NCBI GenBank assembly: GCA_946887155.1
Contig: CAMPKM010000176.1
Location: 1 to 6,493 of the forward strand
From: an uncultured Gemmatimonadota bacterium
Lineage (GTDB): Bacteria; Gemmatimonadota; Gemmatimonadetes; Gemmatimonadales; Gemmatimonadaceae
DNA: 6,493 nucleotides
Direction: 5' to 3'
Shown: positions 6,212 through 6,493 of the stretch, in pieces
How the letters are laid out: every line of letters starts with the position of its first letter
How positions within the stretch are numbered: position 1 is the stretch's first letter
Notes under the pieces: generated by a model
Told to the model about the DNA's origin: nothing
Databases searched by the model: none
What the model saw: only the letters and a program-made list of their open reading frames with translations
Made by a program: the position numbers and the translations under genes

Positions 6212-6240
6212 AATGTACGCCCGCGAGAACGGCGAGTCAT
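6212..6240 (-). promoter_or_regulatory. Candidate sigma-70-type promoter for the M20 amidase
   Basis: On the minus strand ATGACT (6240-6235, 4 of 6 to TTGACA) and TACATT (6217-6212, 4 of 6 to TATAAT) are separated by 17 bases. Transcription would begin near 6204, giving a leader of about 27 bases that includes the GAGG ribosome binding site before the ATG at 6177. Position and spacing are good, the hexamer matches are moderate. Confidence 0.35.
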
Positions 6241-6428
6241 CGCTGATCGAGCGAATTTACGCGAATCCCTGAGTGCCCTGGTCTGAGATTGCACGATTCC
6301 CGGCGACTCAGCATTCCAGCTTCGAGCCGGCCTATAGTCAGCCACTCGCATTTCTTCGCGCAACCCGTCGTTTTCGCGGCATCCGCGTCTCAGGCTTTTT
6401 TGCCCTTCGCCTCGGCCGCTCAAGAAGC

Positions 6429-6457
6429 AAAAAAACCCAGGGTCGCGGATCCCGCGA
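6429..6457 (-). terminator. Possible intrinsic terminator of a minus-strand gene beyond the right edge
   Basis: On the minus strand a 6-bp stem with a 3-base loop (TCGCGG-GAT-CCGCGA, 6457-6443) is followed by CCCTGGG and then seven T (6435-6429). The 7-base spacer between stem and T-run is longer than usual, so termination would be weak. It would fit the 3' end of a co-directional gene lying outside the window. Confidence 0.3.
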
Positions 6458-6493
6458 AAACCACGGATCTCGCGAATCGTTTTTGGGAGGGGG

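Larger units (their letters stand above)
6178..6493. other. Non-coding region at the right end
   Basis: No credible gene was found here. The minus-strand frame of the M20 amidase stays open to 6423, but that stretch has no family similarity that I recognise and would bury the Tat signal. The region contains a candidate promoter for the amidase (6212-6240), small CGCGG-type hairpins at 6375-6387 and 6443-6457, two A or T runs (6396-6401 and 6429-6435), and a near-duplicate 15-mer at 6444-6458 and 6462-6476. It ends in a G-run at the window edge. Confidence 0.5.

Noticed and set aside
6178..6423. N-terminal extension of the M20 amidase by 82 codons
   Set aside because: It would place the twin-arginine signal internally. 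The internal ATG at 6177 has a well-spaced GAGG, and the extension is Arg-rich with no family similarity.

Overview
The window is GC-rich, densely coded bacterial chromosome carrying four exported metal-dependent hydrolases and one exported beta-propeller protein. The style (GC-rich soil-type bacterium, several secreted amidohydrolase and M20 peptidase paralogs, Sec and Tat leaders, REP-type palindromes) fits Gemmatimonadota best, with Acidobacteriota or a similar phylum possible. This is an inference from style; no rRNA or other marker gene is present.

Layout from left to right. Positions 1-640 (minus) hold the N-terminal 213 codons of a Tat-exported N-acyl-D-amino-acid deacylase-like amidohydrolase that runs off the left edge. 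Its start codon overlaps by 4 bp (ATGA) the stop of an M20 carboxypeptidase-like gene at 637-1947 (minus), so these two form a coupled pair. The divergent gap 1948-2058 contains a 60-bp REP doublet (REPIN-like palindrome) that ends 3 bp before the next start codon. A YncE-like seven-bladed beta-propeller lies at 2059-3057 (plus). It is the only plus-strand gene, and its last codons are written by a GGGAATA heptamer repeat. It converges on a second, complete deacylase-like gene at 3082-4689 (minus). The gap 4690-4839 is dominated by six copies of a 12-bp direct repeat. An M20 amidase of the hydantoinase/carbamoylase type, with a Tat leader, lies at 4840-6177 (minus). Positions 6178-6493 are non-coding apart from a candidate promoter for that gene and a possible terminator for a gene beyond the right edge.

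Functionally, all five products carry an export signal. The hydrolases would remove acyl or carbamoyl groups or C-terminal residues from modified amino acids and small peptides. The parsimonious reading is an extracytoplasmic salvage locus for N-substituted, possibly D-, amino acids and peptides. I see no defence system, CRISPR array, tRNA, rRNA or intact mobile element. The less ordinary signals are the repeats bracketing the inverted propeller gene, the loss of the usual cysteine metal-ligand position in both deacylases, the Tat leader on a normally cytoplasmic enzyme type, and a recurrent GCCTAA/TTAGGC word that supplies the TTA leucine codons I found.
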